Positions 17,001 to 26,891 of a stretch of DNA of 64,000 nucleotides are shown here, one piece after another; position 1 is the stretch's first letter; the number at the start of each line of letters is the position of its first letter. The stretch spans positions 744,001-808,000 of the forward strand of contig NZ_MTBP01000001.1 of NCBI RefSeq assembly GCF_002911665.1, in the 5' to 3' direction. The notes beneath the pieces are model-generated. The model saw only the letters and a program-made list of their open reading frames with translations. It was not told the DNA's origin and searched no databases. Made by a program: the position numbers and the translations under genes. The stretch comes from Actinomadura rubteroloni (GTDB lineage: Bacteria > Actinomycetota > Actinomycetes > Streptosporangiales > Streptosporangiaceae).

Positions 17001-18770
17001 TCAGCCGGCGAGCCACAGGCGGGAGTAGTCGTAGGACGACGCCGTCGGGAGGAACTGGGCGTTGCGGACGCGGGACGCGTGGAACACCGTCGTGGACCGG
17101 TCGAGCAGCGGGATGATCGGCGCGTCCGCCATCACGCGCCGGTCCGCGAGCCGCCACAGCCGCGCCGCGCTCTCCGGGGACGACGCCGTCAGCGCGCGGT
17201 CGATGAGGCGGTCCACGTCGGGCGAGTCGTAACCGCCGTAGTTGGTGGAGTTCGGCCCGTACAGGCGTCCGTCCAGCAGCGGTTGCAGCACCGAGCGGCC
17301 GTTGTTGCCGTACCAGTCGGGCGTCCAGCCGGGCGCGGCGATGTCCCAGTGCCCCTCGCGGGCCTGCGCGGGGTCGGAGATCGTCGACCGGTAGAAGTCG
17401 CCGCCGCTGTCGGCGCGCAGCTTCGTCTCGACGCCGCACGCGCGCAGGTTCGCGGCCAGCGACTCCGCGATCTGCCGGTGGACGCTGTTCGTCCGGTACG
17501 GGAAGACGAGCGTCAGGTGCGGACGCCCGGCGGCGGCGAGCCTGCGGCGGCACTCGGCGGGGTTCCCCGCGTCGCCCGGCGTCGGGTACGGGTCCGACGG
17601 CGCGAACCCCGAACTGCCCGGCGGGATCACCCCGTGCAGCGGACGCGCCACCGACGGCCCGCCGACCAGCTTCACCAGCGCCGACCGGTCCACCGCGTAG
17701 GACAGGGCGCGCCGCACGTCCACCCGCGCGAGCGCCCCGCCGTTGTTCGGGCTGCGCGTGTTGAACACGACGTACGGGCTGTTGCTCGGCGTGCGCTGGA
17801 TCGCGAACCGGGGATCGGCGCGCACCCGGGGCAGCACGGACGTCGGGACGGGCTGGTCCCACGCGAGGTCCGCCGCGCCCGCCTCGATCTGCTGCTGGAC
17901 GACGTCCGGCGAGTCCTGCCCGAACGTGATCCGGATCGTCGCGACGTGCCGCTCCCGCAGCGGATCGGTCGCCGCGCTCCACGCCGGGTTGCGGCCGAGC
18001 GTGATCGACTGCCCGGCGCGGTAGTCGGCGACGCGGTACGGGCCGTCGGAGATCGTGTGCCGCCGGAAGTCGGGACCGTCCGGGAGGAACCGGTCGTACT
18101 CGGCGGGCGCGGCGGCCGACGCCTGGAGCGTCAGCAGGTTGAGGAAGTCGCTCGCGGGACGGATCAGGCGGAACACGATCGTCCGGTCGTCGACGGCGTG
18201 CACCCCCGGGATCGCGTGCGTGCGCTGGAACGCGGCGATCGCGGCGGGGTCGCGTCCGGACACGCGGCCGAACGCGCGGCAGTACTCGGCCATCCCGCGC
18301 AGCGTCGGCAGGAAGTACGCCTGCGACGACGACGGCGACGCCGGGTTGCACAGCCGTTTGAATCCGCGCTCGAAGTCCCCGGCGGTCACCTCGCGCGGCG
18401 GCGCGGTGTCCCACCGGACGCCGGGCCGCAGCCGCAGCGTGTACGTCAGCCCGTCCGCCGAGATCCCGTGGCCGCGCGCCGGCACCTTCGCGGCGACGTC
18501 GGCGCGCACCGGCATCGTCGCCCCGATCTCGTTGGACGCGCGGATCCCGAGCAGCGTCCGGGAGAACAGCCGCGTCAGCCCGAACCCGCCGACGCTCGCC
18601 ACGCTCGCCGTGTCCAGGTGCTCCACGTCGGACGACCCGATCACCCGGAGCGTCCCGCCGTCGCGCGGCGGTCCCGGGTCCGCGCCGGCCGGCCCGTCGG
18701 CCGTGCAGCCCGCCAGTCCGAGCGCGAGGCAGGCCAAAGCCGCCGCCGCGCCGCGCATGTCACGCGCCAT
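17001..18770 (-). CDS. ABC transporter substrate-binding lipoprotein (peptide, SBP family 5)
   Basis: A 589-residue extracytoplasmic solute-binding protein of the OppA/DppA type. A lipoprotein signal peptide ends at LALGLAGC (Cys22). The mature protein shows the family's RLFSRTLLGI, GLTYTLRLRPGVRWDTAPP and RVDVRRALSYAVDRSALVKL motifs. It would deliver peptides or related solutes to a permease, but no permease or ATPase gene is adjacent, so it either works with a distant transporter or has a sensing role. Both neighbours on this strand are separated from it by more than 100 nt. Confidence 0.9.
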   Translation of the reverse strand: MARDMRGAAAALACLALGLAGCTADGPAGADPGPPRDGGTLRVIGSSDVEHLDTASVASVGGFGLTRLFSRTLLGIRASNEIGATMPVRADVAAKVPARGHGISADGLTYTLRLRPGVRWDTAPPREVTAGDFERGFKRLCNPASPSSSQAYFLPTLRGMAEYCRAFGRVSGRDPAAIAAFQRTHAIPGVHAVDDRTIVFRLIRPASDFLNLLTLQASAAAPAEYDRFLPDGPDFRRHTISDGPYRVADYRAGQSITLGRNPAWSAATDPLRERHVATIRITFGQDSPDVVQQQIEAGAADLAWDQPVPTSVLPRVRADPRFAIQRTPSNSPYVVFNTRSPNNGGALARVDVRRALSYAVDRSALVKLVGGPSVARPLHGVIPPGSSGFAPSDPYPTPGDAGNPAECRRRLAAAGRPHLTLVFPYRTNSVHRQIAESLAANLRACGVETKLRADSGGDFYRSTISDPAQAREGHWDIAAPGWTPDWYGNNGRSVLQPLLDGRLYGPNSTNYGGYDSPDVDRLIDRALTASSPESAARLWRLADRRVMADAPIIPLLDRSTTVFHASRVRNAQFLPTASSYDYSRLWLAG

Positions 18771-18877
18771 CGAACGCCCCTCACTGCGGTACGGTCCATC
18801 ATCACCCGCAGTGCCACAGTAAGGCCAGAGTGTAATAACGGCTGCTACATCCCCATTTTCCTTGGGGTAAAAGGGAA

Positions 18878-18905
18878 GGCCCCGGTGTCCGAGGACACCG
18901 GGGCC
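18878..18905 (-). terminator. Terminator after ino1
   Basis: A 13-bp perfect stem (18878–18890 with 18893–18905) with a GA apex, about 22 nt after the ino1 stop codon on the minus strand. Confidence 0.75.
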
Positions 18906-18926
18906 GTCACCTGGCCGGAAAGCGGA

Positions 18927-20006
18927 TCAGCGTTCCACGTCACCGCGGATGAACGCCTCGACGGCCTCGCGGGCCTGGTCGTCGTTGTACTGCTCCGGCG
19001 GGGACTTCATGAAGTACGAGCTGGCCGACAGGATCGGGCCGCCGACCCCGCGGTCCTTGGCGATCTTCGCGGCGCGCACCGCGTCGATGATGACGCCGGC
19101 GGAGTTCGGGGAGTCCCAGACCTCCAGCTTGTACTCCAGGTTCAGCGGCGTGTCGCCGAAGGACTTGCCCTCCAGGCGGACGTACGCCCACTTGCGGTCG
19201 TCCAGCCACGGCACGTGGTCCGACGGGCCGATGTGGACGTCGGCCTTCGCCATCTCGTGCGGGATCTGGGACGTCACCGACTGCGTCTTGGAGATCTTCT
19301 TGGACTGCAGGCGCTTGCGCTCCAGCATGTTCATGAAGTCCATGTTGCCGCCGAAGTTGAGCTGGTACGTGCGCAGCAGCTCGACCCCGCGGTCCTCGAA
19401 GAGCTTGGCCATCACGCGGTGCGTGATCGTCGCGCCGACCTGCGACTTGATGTCGTCGCCCACGATCGGCACGCCCGCGTCGGTGAACTTCTGCGCCCAC
19501 TCCGGGTCGGACGCGATGAACACCGGCAGCGCGTTGACGAACGCGACCTGCGCGTCGATGGCGCACTGCGCGTAGAAGCGGTCCGCCTCCTCCGACCCGA
19601 CGGGCAGGTAGGACACCAGCACGTCCACCCGGGCGTCCTTCAGGGCCTGCACGACGTCGACCGGCGTGGCGTCCGACTCCTCGATCGTCTCGAGGTAGTA
19701 CTCGCCGAGGCCGTCGAACGTGTGGCCGCGCTGCACGATGACACCGGACGGCGGAACGTCGGCGAACTTGATCGTGTTGTTCTCGCTCGCGTGGATCGCC
19801 TCGGAGAGGTCCATCCCGACCTTCTTGGCGTCCACGTCGAAGGCCGCCACGAACTCGACGTCGCCCACGTGGTAGTCGCCGAACTGCACGTGCATGAGGC
19901 CGGGCACCCTGGTCTCGGGGCTCGCGTCCTTGTAGAACTCGACACCCTGGACGAGCGAAGAGGCGCAGTTGCCCACACCCACGATGGCTACGCGCACCGA
20001 ACCCAT
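18927..20006 (-). CDS. ino1: Inositol-3-phosphate synthase
   Basis: A 359-residue NAD-dependent enzyme converting glucose 6-phosphate to 1D-myo-inositol 3-phosphate, the precursor of mycothiol and phosphatidylinositol in actinobacteria. It has the Rossmann start [19 protein letters not shown], the central [15 protein letters not shown] and the [22 protein letters not shown] catalytic stretch. Length is typical of the bacterial family. Start ATG 20006 follows AGAAGGAG with 5-nt spacing. It lies 73 nt after the PadR gene on the same strand, a conserved pairing, so PadR may control it. Confidence 0.95.
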   Translation of the reverse strand: MGSVRVAIVGVGNCASSLVQGVEFYKDASPETRVPGLMHVQFGDYHVGDVEFVAAFDVDAKKVGMDLSEAIHASENNTIKFADVPPSGVIVQRGHTFDGLGEYYLETIEESDATPVDVVQALKDARVDVLVSYLPVGSEEADRFYAQCAIDAQVAFVNALPVFIASDPEWAQKFTDAGVPIVGDDIKSQVGATITHRVMAKLFEDRGVELLRTYQLNFGGNMDFMNMLERKRLQSKKISKTQSVTSQIPHEMAKADVHIGPSDHVPWLDDRKWAYVRLEGKSFGDTPLNLEYKLEVWDSPNSAGVIIDAVRAAKIAKDRGVGGPILSASSYFMKSPPEQYNDDQAREAVEAFIRGDVER

Positions 20007-20079
20007 CCGGTTGCTCCTTCTCTTCTTGGGGAACATGTGGTGTTTCTTCACCCGCCCCCGAGGGGGTCGGGCCGCTGCT

Positions 20080-20694
20080 TCAGCGGCCCGTGTCCCGAGG
20101 CATGTCCTGATTCGTGGTCTTTGCTTGTTCCTGTTCCGCCCGCTCGCGACCGATCAGCTCGTTGAGCCACCGGACCTCGCGTTCGACGGATTCGAGCCCG
20201 TGGTTCTGCAGCTCGAGGGTGTAGCTGTCGACCCGCTCGCGGGTCCGCGCCAGCGCGGCGCGCACGCTCTCCAGCCGCTCCTCCAAACGGCTGCGCCGTC
20301 CCTCCAGGATCCGGAGCCGGACGTCGGCCCGGGTGTGCGAGAAGAAGGCGAATCGGACGCCGAACCCCTCGTCCTCCCAGGAGGCGGGTCCCGCCTCGGT
20401 CAGGAGCTCCTGAAGGTGCTCCTTGCCCTCGGCGGTGAGCGTGTAGACGATCTTCGACCGGCGGCTCTGCAGCGGGAGCGCCGCGCTCTCGCGCTCCTCG
20501 GGCCGGTCCTCCACGATCAGCCCCCTGGCGAGGAGCTGCTTGAGGCACGGATACAGCGACCCGTAGGAGAAGGCGCGGAACATGCCGAGCAGGGCGTTGA
20601 GCCGCTTGCGCAGCTCGTACCCGTGCATCGGGGCTCCGTTGAGCAGGCCGAGCACGGCGAGTTCGAGTACTCCCGCGCCCTTCTTGCCCGCCAT
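20080..20694 (-). CDS. PadR family transcriptional regulator
   Basis: A 204-residue regulator with the PadR winged helix ([20 protein letters not shown], then [13 protein letters not shown]) and a longer C-terminal helical domain (about 95–190) with heptad-like Arg/Glu/Leu pattern. Start ATG 20694 is preferred to the frame's earlier ATG at 20742, which overlaps the operator zone. A perfect ATGTAT…ATACAT palindrome lies about 50 nt upstream. The gene precedes ino1 and is divergent from the first PBP gene, so it could coordinate inositol synthesis and wall assembly. Confidence 0.92.
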   Translation of the reverse strand: MAGKKGAGVLELAVLGLLNGAPMHGYELRKRLNALLGMFRAFSYGSLYPCLKQLLARGLIVEDRPEERESAALPLQSRRSKIVYTLTAEGKEHLQELLTEAGPASWEDEGFGVRFAFFSHTRADVRLRILEGRRSRLEERLESVRAALARTRERVDSYTLELQNHGLESVEREVRWLNELIGRERAEQEQAKTTNQDMPRDTGR

Positions 20695-21117
20695 GCCGCT
20701 CTCGCTTCCGCAGATGCCGATGTCTCGTCGTGATGTATCCACTCAATGTATCGAGTCGATACATCTGAAAGATACGTAGCGGCGCGGATCCTGGCAAGTC
20801 GCTCCGTCGGTGGCGGACGTCACGCGGGGCGTTCCTTGCCACGTTGCCGCAGGTCAGTCGGGGGAAACGCGGTATTATGCGGTGTTTGTCCGGAGAGTGT
20901 GCCAGGCTGGGTGACCAACCTCTCGTGTGTCGTACCGGGAGGCCGGAGGCGGACCGACGCCGATCCGCCGCCCGCTCGCCGGACCCGCAGTCCGCAGCAC
21001 CCCGTGCACGGCCGGACACCCGCGGTTCACCTGCGCGACTTGCGTCTCTCGCCCACTGGCCCGCGCAGTACCCTTCCGGACGAACGGAGCCCGTCGTCCC
21101 CTGCTGATCGAGGTCGC
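20695..21117. other. 423-nt divergent intergenic region padR/PBP
   Basis: It holds the PadR palindrome and the PBP upstream region. The word CGCAGTACCCTT near 21063 recurs, slightly changed, at the same distance before the second PBP gene (near 24078), as does the start context GAGGTCGCGTGAGT. I see no convincing gene here; the open frames lack codon bias and ribosome sites. Confidence 0.55.
20746..20764. promoter_or_regulatory. Putative PadR operator
   Basis: Perfect 19-bp palindrome ATGTATCGA-G-TCGATACAT. The ATGTAT/ATACAT half-sites are the known PadR-family consensus. It lies 52 nt upstream of the padR start and suits autoregulation. Confidence 0.75.
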
Positions 21118-23898
21118 GTGAGTCATCCAGGCCAGCCCCGCCCGGAGTCCGGGTCGCCGCGGCCGGGCGGAGAGAACCAGCAGCCCCGCCCCGGCCGGAC
21201 CGAGGACCAGGCCCGTCCCGGCGTCGCCCCGGGACCGTCCGCGGGCTCCCCCGGCGGCCCGTCCGGGCCGCCACCGTCCCCTACCCCTGCCGCAACCCCG
21301 GCCTTCCCCGCCCCCAGCGCGCCGCGCAATGCCGCAGGCGGCCCGCGCGGCGGCCCTGGCGTCCCGGGCGGTCCGCGCGACGCGGGAGCCGGCCCCGCTG
21401 GTCCGCCGTCCGGCGGCGCGGGCGGCCCCGCCGGCCCCGCCGGCCCGTCGTTCGGCGGCACCGGTGGGCCGGGACGTCCAGCGGCCTTCGGCGCTCCCGG
21501 CGTCCCGCCTTCCGGCGGTCCGGGTGGTCCCGGCGGGTTCGGCGGCCCTGGCGGACCCGGTGGTCCCGGTGGTCCTGGCGGGCCTGGCGGTCGTGGTCCA
21601 GGCGGACCCGGTGGGCCGGGTGGGCCGGGGAAGCGGTCGCGGCTGGCGTTCCTGCGGTCGCGGGAGACCGGGTGGCGGCGGTTCGTGCCGTCGTGGAAGG
21701 TCGTCGCCGGGACGGTCGGGCTCGGCCTGGCCGGGATGGGGACGCTGGTCGGCGTCGCGTACGCCAAGACGCCCGTGCCGGACACGGGGAACGCGGACGC
21801 CACGAAGACGTCCGCGATCTTCTACTACGCCGACGGCAAGACCGAGATCGGACGGCTCGGCAAGAACCGCGAGCTGATCAAGATCGGGCAGGTGCCCCGG
21901 TACGTCCAGGACGCCGTCATCGCGGCCGAGAACCGCAGCTTCCGCACCGACAGCGGCTTCTCGGCCAAGGGCCTCACCCGCGCGGTCTGGAACAACCTCA
22001 CCGGCGGCGAGACGCAGGGCGGCTCGACCATCACCCAGCAGCTCGCGAAGAACTACTACCTGAGCGACCAGCGGACGATGAGCCGCAAGTTCAAGGAGAT
22101 GTTCATCTCGCTGAAGCTGGAGGACAAGCTCGGCAGCAAGGACCGCATCCTTGAGCTGTACCTGAACACCATCTACTTCGGTCGCAACGCCTACGGCATC
22201 CAGGCGGCGTCCAAGGCGTTCTTCGGCAAGGACGTCGGGGAGCTGACCCCGGACGAGGGCGCGCTGATCGCCGCCGTCATCAACCGTCCCGGCCGCCTGG
22301 ACCCGCGCAGCGACGACCCGAAGGCCCGTGACCTGACGCGGGCGCGCTACCTCTATGTCCTGGACGGAATGCGCAAGTCGCACACGCTGACGCAGGCCGA
22401 CTACGACAAGTACAGCAAGAAGCTGCCGACGACGAAGCCGATGGGCGGCCCCGAGGTGTTCGGCGGCCAGCGCGGCTACATGATCAACCGGGCGCTGCTG
22501 GAGCTGCAGCGGCAGGGGATCGACCAGAAGACCGTCGTGGACCAGGGCCTCAAGGTCTACACGACGTTCGACAAGCGCAAGATGGCGGCGGCGAAGCGGG
22601 CCGTCGAGACGACCGTCCCCGGCGTGGACCCGAAGAAGCTGGCGAAGAAGCACGTCCAGCTCGGCCTGGTCTCGGTCAACACGCGCAACGGCGAGGTCGA
22701 GGCGATCTACGGCGGCACCGACTACCTGGACGACCAGTACGACAACGTCTGGTACGGCAGCGCGCAGGCCGGGTCCGCGATGAAGCCGTACACGCTCGCC
22801 GCCGCGCTGGAGAAGGGCTACAGCCTCAAGAGCCTGGTGGAGGGACGGTCCGGGCTCTACTTCGACGGCAACGGCAACGTCGTCCCGCGCGGACGCGGCT
22901 ACGGCCCGATCCCGAACAGCCATCCCGCCAAGGGCGGCATCGACCTGCTCCAGGCGATGAAGCAGTCCACGAACAGCGCGTTCTTCCAGCTCGCGGGCAA
23001 GACGGGCATCCGGAACGTCGCGAGGGCGGCGGAGAAGGCGGGCGTGGACCCGTCGATGGTCGAGCCGTACGCGCGCAAGGGGCAGGTCGGCCTGACGCTC
23101 GGCATCAACGACCTGCGGCCGATCGAGCAGGCCGCCGGGTACGCGACGTTCGCCAGCGGCGGGACGTACCACCAGCCGCACGTCGTCCGGGACCTGCGGA
23201 ACCGCGACGGCCAGCGCGTCCGGCGGCTGACCTGGAAGACCACCGAGAACGCCTTCTCCGCGGGGGTCACGGCGGACGTCACCGCCGCGCTCCAGGGCGT
23301 CGTCAAGCCGGGCGGGACGGGCGTCGCGGCGGCGCTGCCGGACCGTCCCGTCGCGGGCAAGACCGGAACGACGGACAACAACATCGCCACGTGGTTCGTC
23401 GGCTACGTGCCGAAGATCTCCACGGCCGTGACGATGTACAACGACAAGCGCAAGCCGCTGATCGTCAACGGCGCGGTGGTCGAGGGCGGCAGCGTCCCGG
23501 CGCGGATCTGGCACGCCTACATGGCGCAGGCCACGGCCGGGACGCCCGTGGACCAGTTCCCGCCCGCCGCCAACATCGGCACGCAGCAGAAGTGGGCGCA
23601 GGTCTACAAGCCGCCGAAACACGCCGACAAGCCCAAGTGGTGCAAGGGCCCGCTCGGCGGCATCGACCCGCGCTGCAAGGGCGACAACTCCAAGAAGCCG
23701 GCGTGCGACTCCCCGTTCGCGCAGAACTGCGACCCGAACAAGCCGCCGTCCAGCCCGCCGCCGCAGTGGTGGTGCGCGATGCATCCGGGCGAGAAGGCGT
23801 GCCGCCGGGGCGGCGGCGGACGGCAGCGCCCCGGGTGGCCGTACGTCCAGCAGTTCGTGCACGAGGTCCCGCTCGATGCCCAGCGCCGAACACGCTGA
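21118..23898 (+). CDS. Class A penicillin-binding protein (transglycosylase/transpeptidase)
   Basis: A 926-residue bifunctional peptidoglycan synthase. A disordered Pro/Gly-rich cytoplasmic head (1–190) precedes one membrane helix (about 195–220). The GT51 transglycosylase domain has AAENRSF and GGSTITQQLAKNYY. The transpeptidase domain has the serine nucleophile motif SAMK (near 553), STN (near 616) and KTGT (near 747). The ~95-residue tail is Pro-rich and holds six Cys, which could form disulfides outside the cell. Start GTG 21118 has GAGG upstream. It is one of two tandem paralogues. Confidence 0.93.
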   Translation: MSHPGQPRPESGSPRPGGENQQPRPGRTEDQARPGVAPGPSAGSPGGPSGPPPSPTPAATPAFPAPSAPRNAAGGPRGGPGVPGGPRDAGAGPAGPPSGGAGGPAGPAGPSFGGTGGPGRPAAFGAPGVPPSGGPGGPGGFGGPGGPGGPGGPGGPGGRGPGGPGGPGGPGKRSRLAFLRSRETGWRRFVPSWKVVAGTVGLGLAGMGTLVGVAYAKTPVPDTGNADATKTSAIFYYADGKTEIGRLGKNRELIKIGQVPRYVQDAVIAAENRSFRTDSGFSAKGLTRAVWNNLTGGETQGGSTITQQLAKNYYLSDQRTMSRKFKEMFISLKLEDKLGSKDRILELYLNTIYFGRNAYGIQAASKAFFGKDVGELTPDEGALIAAVINRPGRLDPRSDDPKARDLTRARYLYVLDGMRKSHTLTQADYDKYSKKLPTTKPMGGPEVFGGQRGYMINRALLELQRQGIDQKTVVDQGLKVYTTFDKRKMAAAKRAVETTVPGVDPKKLAKKHVQLGLVSVNTRNGEVEAIYGGTDYLDDQYDNVWYGSAQAGSAMKPYTLAAALEKGYSLKSLVEGRSGLYFDGNGNVVPRGRGYGPIPNSHPAKGGIDLLQAMKQSTNSAFFQLAGKTGIRNVARAAEKAGVDPSMVEPYARKGQVGLTLGINDLRPIEQAAGYATFASGGTYHQPHVVRDLRNRDGQRVRRLTWKTTENAFSAGVTADVTAALQGVVKPGGTGVAAALPDRPVAGKTGTTDNNIATWFVGYVPKISTAVTMYNDKRKPLIVNGAVVEGGSVPARIWHAYMAQATAGTPVDQFPPAANIGTQQKWAQVYKPPKHADKPKWCKGPLGGIDPRCKGDNSKKPACDSPFAQNCDPNKPPSSPPPQWWCAMHPGEKACRRGGGGRQRPGWPYVQQFVHEVPLDAQRRTR

Positions 23899-24125
23899 CG
23901 CCGTGCCCGCCTTCGGGACGGGTCGGCGACGACGTTTTCGGAACGGTCCCACGCGCTGGCGGCCGTTTCGCCGGGCCTGGGCGGGACGGCGGCTTCGGCA
24001 CGGAACGTGTGGTCCAGATCGTCCGGGAGCGGGCGATATCACCAGGTCACACAGGTCTGGACCCCTTGCCGCGAACGGCGCAGTACCCTCGGACGACGCA
24101 GCCGTACCCCAGGTGATGAGGTCGC

Positions 24126-26828
24126 GTGAGTAACGGAAGCCAGTTCGGACCCGAATACGGAGACCCCCGTGGACGGGGTCCGCGCCCGCCCGCAGCGGGC
24201 GGGCCGAACGTCCCCGGACGACCCGGCCGCCCCCCGGCACCGGGCGGCGTGCCGGGCGAGTCCCCGGTGCCCCCGCGTCCGGGTGGCCGCGCGGCGGGCG
24301 GTGGTGGCGGACGGCGCGGCACCGGCCGGCGCGGCGCCCCGTCCGGCGGCGGTGGCGGACGGCGGCGCATGGGCGGTCCGCCGCAGCGCCGCACGGGCAA
24401 CCCCACCCCCGGCGTCCCCCCGGCGGCTCCGGGCGGCCCGGCGCGTCCCGGCGGCCCCCCCGGCGTCCCGCCGGGCGGCGGCGGCCCACGCGGTCCGGGC
24501 GGCCCCGGTGGTCCAGGTGGTCCCGGTGGGCCGGGCGGTCCGGGCGGACCCGGTGGTCCGCGCGGCGGTGGGCCGGGTGGCCCCGGCGGCCCAAAGGGGC
24601 CGGACGACTTCTGGGGCGACGAGCGCAAGGGCCGCCGCGCCCGCAAGGACGAGCAGGACGCCGACAAGCCGACCGGCTGGCGCCGCTACGTCCCCGGCTG
24701 GAAGAAGTCGCTGGCCATCGCCGGCGTGCTGATCCTCGCGATGGCCTCGCTCGTCGGCGTCGCGTACTGGCAGACGCCGATCCCGGAGGCGACCCAGGAG
24801 GCCGCCACCGCGCAGGAGTCGGTGATCTACTACAGCGACGGCGAGACTCCGCTGGCCCGCATCGGCACGCGGCGCGAGGACGTCGACCTGAAGAACGTCC
24901 CGCCGCACGTCAGCAAGGCGGTGCTCGCCGCCGAGGACCGCGACTTCTACAGCGAGCCCGGCGTCTCCCCGAGGGGCGTGGCGAGCGCGCTGTTCAGCGC
25001 CGCGACCGGCGGCGACGTGCGCGGCGGCTCGACGATCACGCAGCAGCTCGCCCGCAACTACTACGAGGGCCTGAGCCAGCAGCGCAGCATCAGCCGCAAG
25101 CTGAAGGAAGTCCTCATCTCGGTGCGTCTCGGCAACGAGAAGGAGAAGGACTGGATCCTCAACCAGTACCTCAACACGGTCGCGTTCGGCCGTGAGGCGT
25201 ACGGGATCCAGGCGGCGGCGCGGGCCTACTTCCGGACGGACGTCCGCAAGCTCTCGATCAGCCAGGCCGCGATGCTCGCCGCGATGATCCAGCGTCCGTA
25301 CTACTTCGTGACGTACGGCCCGGACGACCAGCCCGCCAAGAAGGCCCTGATCGAGCGCTGGAACTACGTCCTGGACGGCATGGTCAAGAAGGGCTGGCTG
25401 AACGAGTCCGAGCGGGCGCAGCAGCGGTTCCCGAAGACCTACAAGGTCTGGACGGACGTCAAGGACGGCGGCCAGACCGAGTACATGAAGCAGGTCGTCC
25501 TGGCCGAGCTGCGCGAACTCGGCATCAGCGACCAGGTGCTGGAGCGCGGCGGCCTGCGCATCACCTCGACGTTCGACAAGAACCTGACGAACTACACGCA
25601 GACGCTCATCCAGCAGGTGAAGAAGGAGAACGGCCTCGACGGGCTGATCCACTTCGGGCTGGCGTCGGTGGACCCGCAGACCGGCGGCGTCGTCGCGGCG
25701 TACGGCGGTCCGGGGTACACCAAGCAGTCGTTCAACGACTCGTTCCAGGGCGCGGTGCAGCCCGGTTCGTCCTTCAAGCCGATCGTGCTCGCGACGGCGC
25801 TGGACAAGGGCATCAGCCTGAACACGACGGTGAACGGCGCCTACAAGCGGACGTTCGGCGACTACACCCCCACCAACGACTCCCGGTCGGAGAACGGCGT
25901 CTACAACCTGGTCCAGATGACGCAGCTCTCCATCAACACCGCCTACGTCGACCTCGGGCAGAAGGTGGGCCTGGACAACGTCGTCGAGATGGCGCGGAAG
26001 ATGGGCGTCCCGGCGTCCAAGGAACTGAGCGCGAACAACGCGTCGCTGCCGCTCGGGCCGATGAACGTCAGCGCCGTCGACATGGCGTCGGTGTACTCGA
26101 CGTTCGCCAACAGCGGCAAGCACACCCAGGTCCACGTCATCAAGAAGATCGCCGACGCGCGGGGCAACGTCATCAAGCGCCTGCCCTACAAGGAGAAGGA
26201 GATCTTCTCGCCGGGCGTCGCCGGTGACGCGACCAAGGCGATGCGCGCGGTGGTGACGTCCGGTACGGGACGGAAGGCGAGCCTCGGGTCGCGTCCGGTC
26301 GCGGGCAAGACCGGTACGACCGACAAGAACCAGTCGGCCTGGTTCGTCGGCTACACCCCGCAGTACGCGACGGCCGTGGCGATGTGGCGGCAGACCAAGG
26401 ACGGCAGGAAGCGCCTCTCGCTCCAGGGGATCGGCGGCTACAGCCAGATCTACGGTGGAGACGTCCCGGCCATGACCTTCCAGCGGTACATGACGAAGGC
26501 GCTGGAGAACGCCCCCATCAAGGAACTGCCCGCCGCCGTCAACGGCGGGGACATCCCCAACTGGGCGGCGCCGAAGCCGAGGCCGACGCCGACCAACACG
26601 CCGAAGCCCGAGGCGACGCCGACCTGCGGCCCCGGCGAGGACGGTCAGGACGCCGAGGGCAACCCGTGCAAGCCGGTGCCGTCGGTGACCCCGACGATGC
26701 CGACCAAGACCCCGACGCCGGGCGTGCCGTGCGACTTCTTCGGCCAGCCGCCGGGCTGCACGCCGTCGTCGTCCCCGCCCACGACCCGGACGCCGAAGCC
26801 GCCGGGCCGCAACAACGGCACGGGCTGA
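24126..26828 (+). CDS. Second class A penicillin-binding protein (tandem paralogue)
   Basis: A 900-residue paralogue of the preceding protein. Gly/Pro/Arg-rich head (1–165), membrane helix near 195–215, GT51 motifs AAEDRDF and GGSTITQQLARNYY, transpeptidase motifs SSFK (near 547), SIN (near 601) and KTGT (near 725). Unlike its neighbour, its tail (about 800–900) is Thr/Pro-rich (PTPTNTPKPEATPT) with few Cys. It begins at GTG 24126 in the same context as the first gene, 227 nt downstream, and a terminator follows. The tandem pair suggests a local duplication with later specialisation. Confidence 0.93.
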   Translation: MSNGSQFGPEYGDPRGRGPRPPAAGGPNVPGRPGRPPAPGGVPGESPVPPRPGGRAAGGGGGRRGTGRRGAPSGGGGGRRRMGGPPQRRTGNPTPGVPPAAPGGPARPGGPPGVPPGGGGPRGPGGPGGPGGPGGPGGPGGPGGPRGGGPGGPGGPKGPDDFWGDERKGRRARKDEQDADKPTGWRRYVPGWKKSLAIAGVLILAMASLVGVAYWQTPIPEATQEAATAQESVIYYSDGETPLARIGTRREDVDLKNVPPHVSKAVLAAEDRDFYSEPGVSPRGVASALFSAATGGDVRGGSTITQQLARNYYEGLSQQRSISRKLKEVLISVRLGNEKEKDWILNQYLNTVAFGREAYGIQAAARAYFRTDVRKLSISQAAMLAAMIQRPYYFVTYGPDDQPAKKALIERWNYVLDGMVKKGWLNESERAQQRFPKTYKVWTDVKDGGQTEYMKQVVLAELRELGISDQVLERGGLRITSTFDKNLTNYTQTLIQQVKKENGLDGLIHFGLASVDPQTGGVVAAYGGPGYTKQSFNDSFQGAVQPGSSFKPIVLATALDKGISLNTTVNGAYKRTFGDYTPTNDSRSENGVYNLVQMTQLSINTAYVDLGQKVGLDNVVEMARKMGVPASKELSANNASLPLGPMNVSAVDMASVYSTFANSGKHTQVHVIKKIADARGNVIKRLPYKEKEIFSPGVAGDATKAMRAVVTSGTGRKASLGSRPVAGKTGTTDKNQSAWFVGYTPQYATAVAMWRQTKDGRKRLSLQGIGGYSQIYGGDVPAMTFQRYMTKALENAPIKELPAAVNGGDIPNWAAPKPRPTPTNTPKPEATPTCGPGEDGQDAEGNPCKPVPSVTPTMPTKTPTPGVPCDFFGQPPGCTPSSSPPTTRTPKPPGRNNGTG

Positions 26829-26834
26829 CCCGGG

Positions 26835-26860
26835 CCGCGCGCCCCGCCGGGGGCGCGCGG
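26835..26860 (+). terminator. Terminator after second PBP gene
   Basis: An 11-bp GC stem (26835–26845 with 26850–26860) and 4-nt loop, starting 7 nt after the stop codon. Confidence 0.7.
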
Positions 26861-26891
26861 TCCACCCCGGGGCGCCTCTAGTCTTGGCCCC

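Noticed and set aside
20844..21107. Small plus-strand frame in the padR/PBP gap
   Set aside because: Arg/Pro-rich translation, no ribosome site, and it overlaps the shared PBP promoter words.
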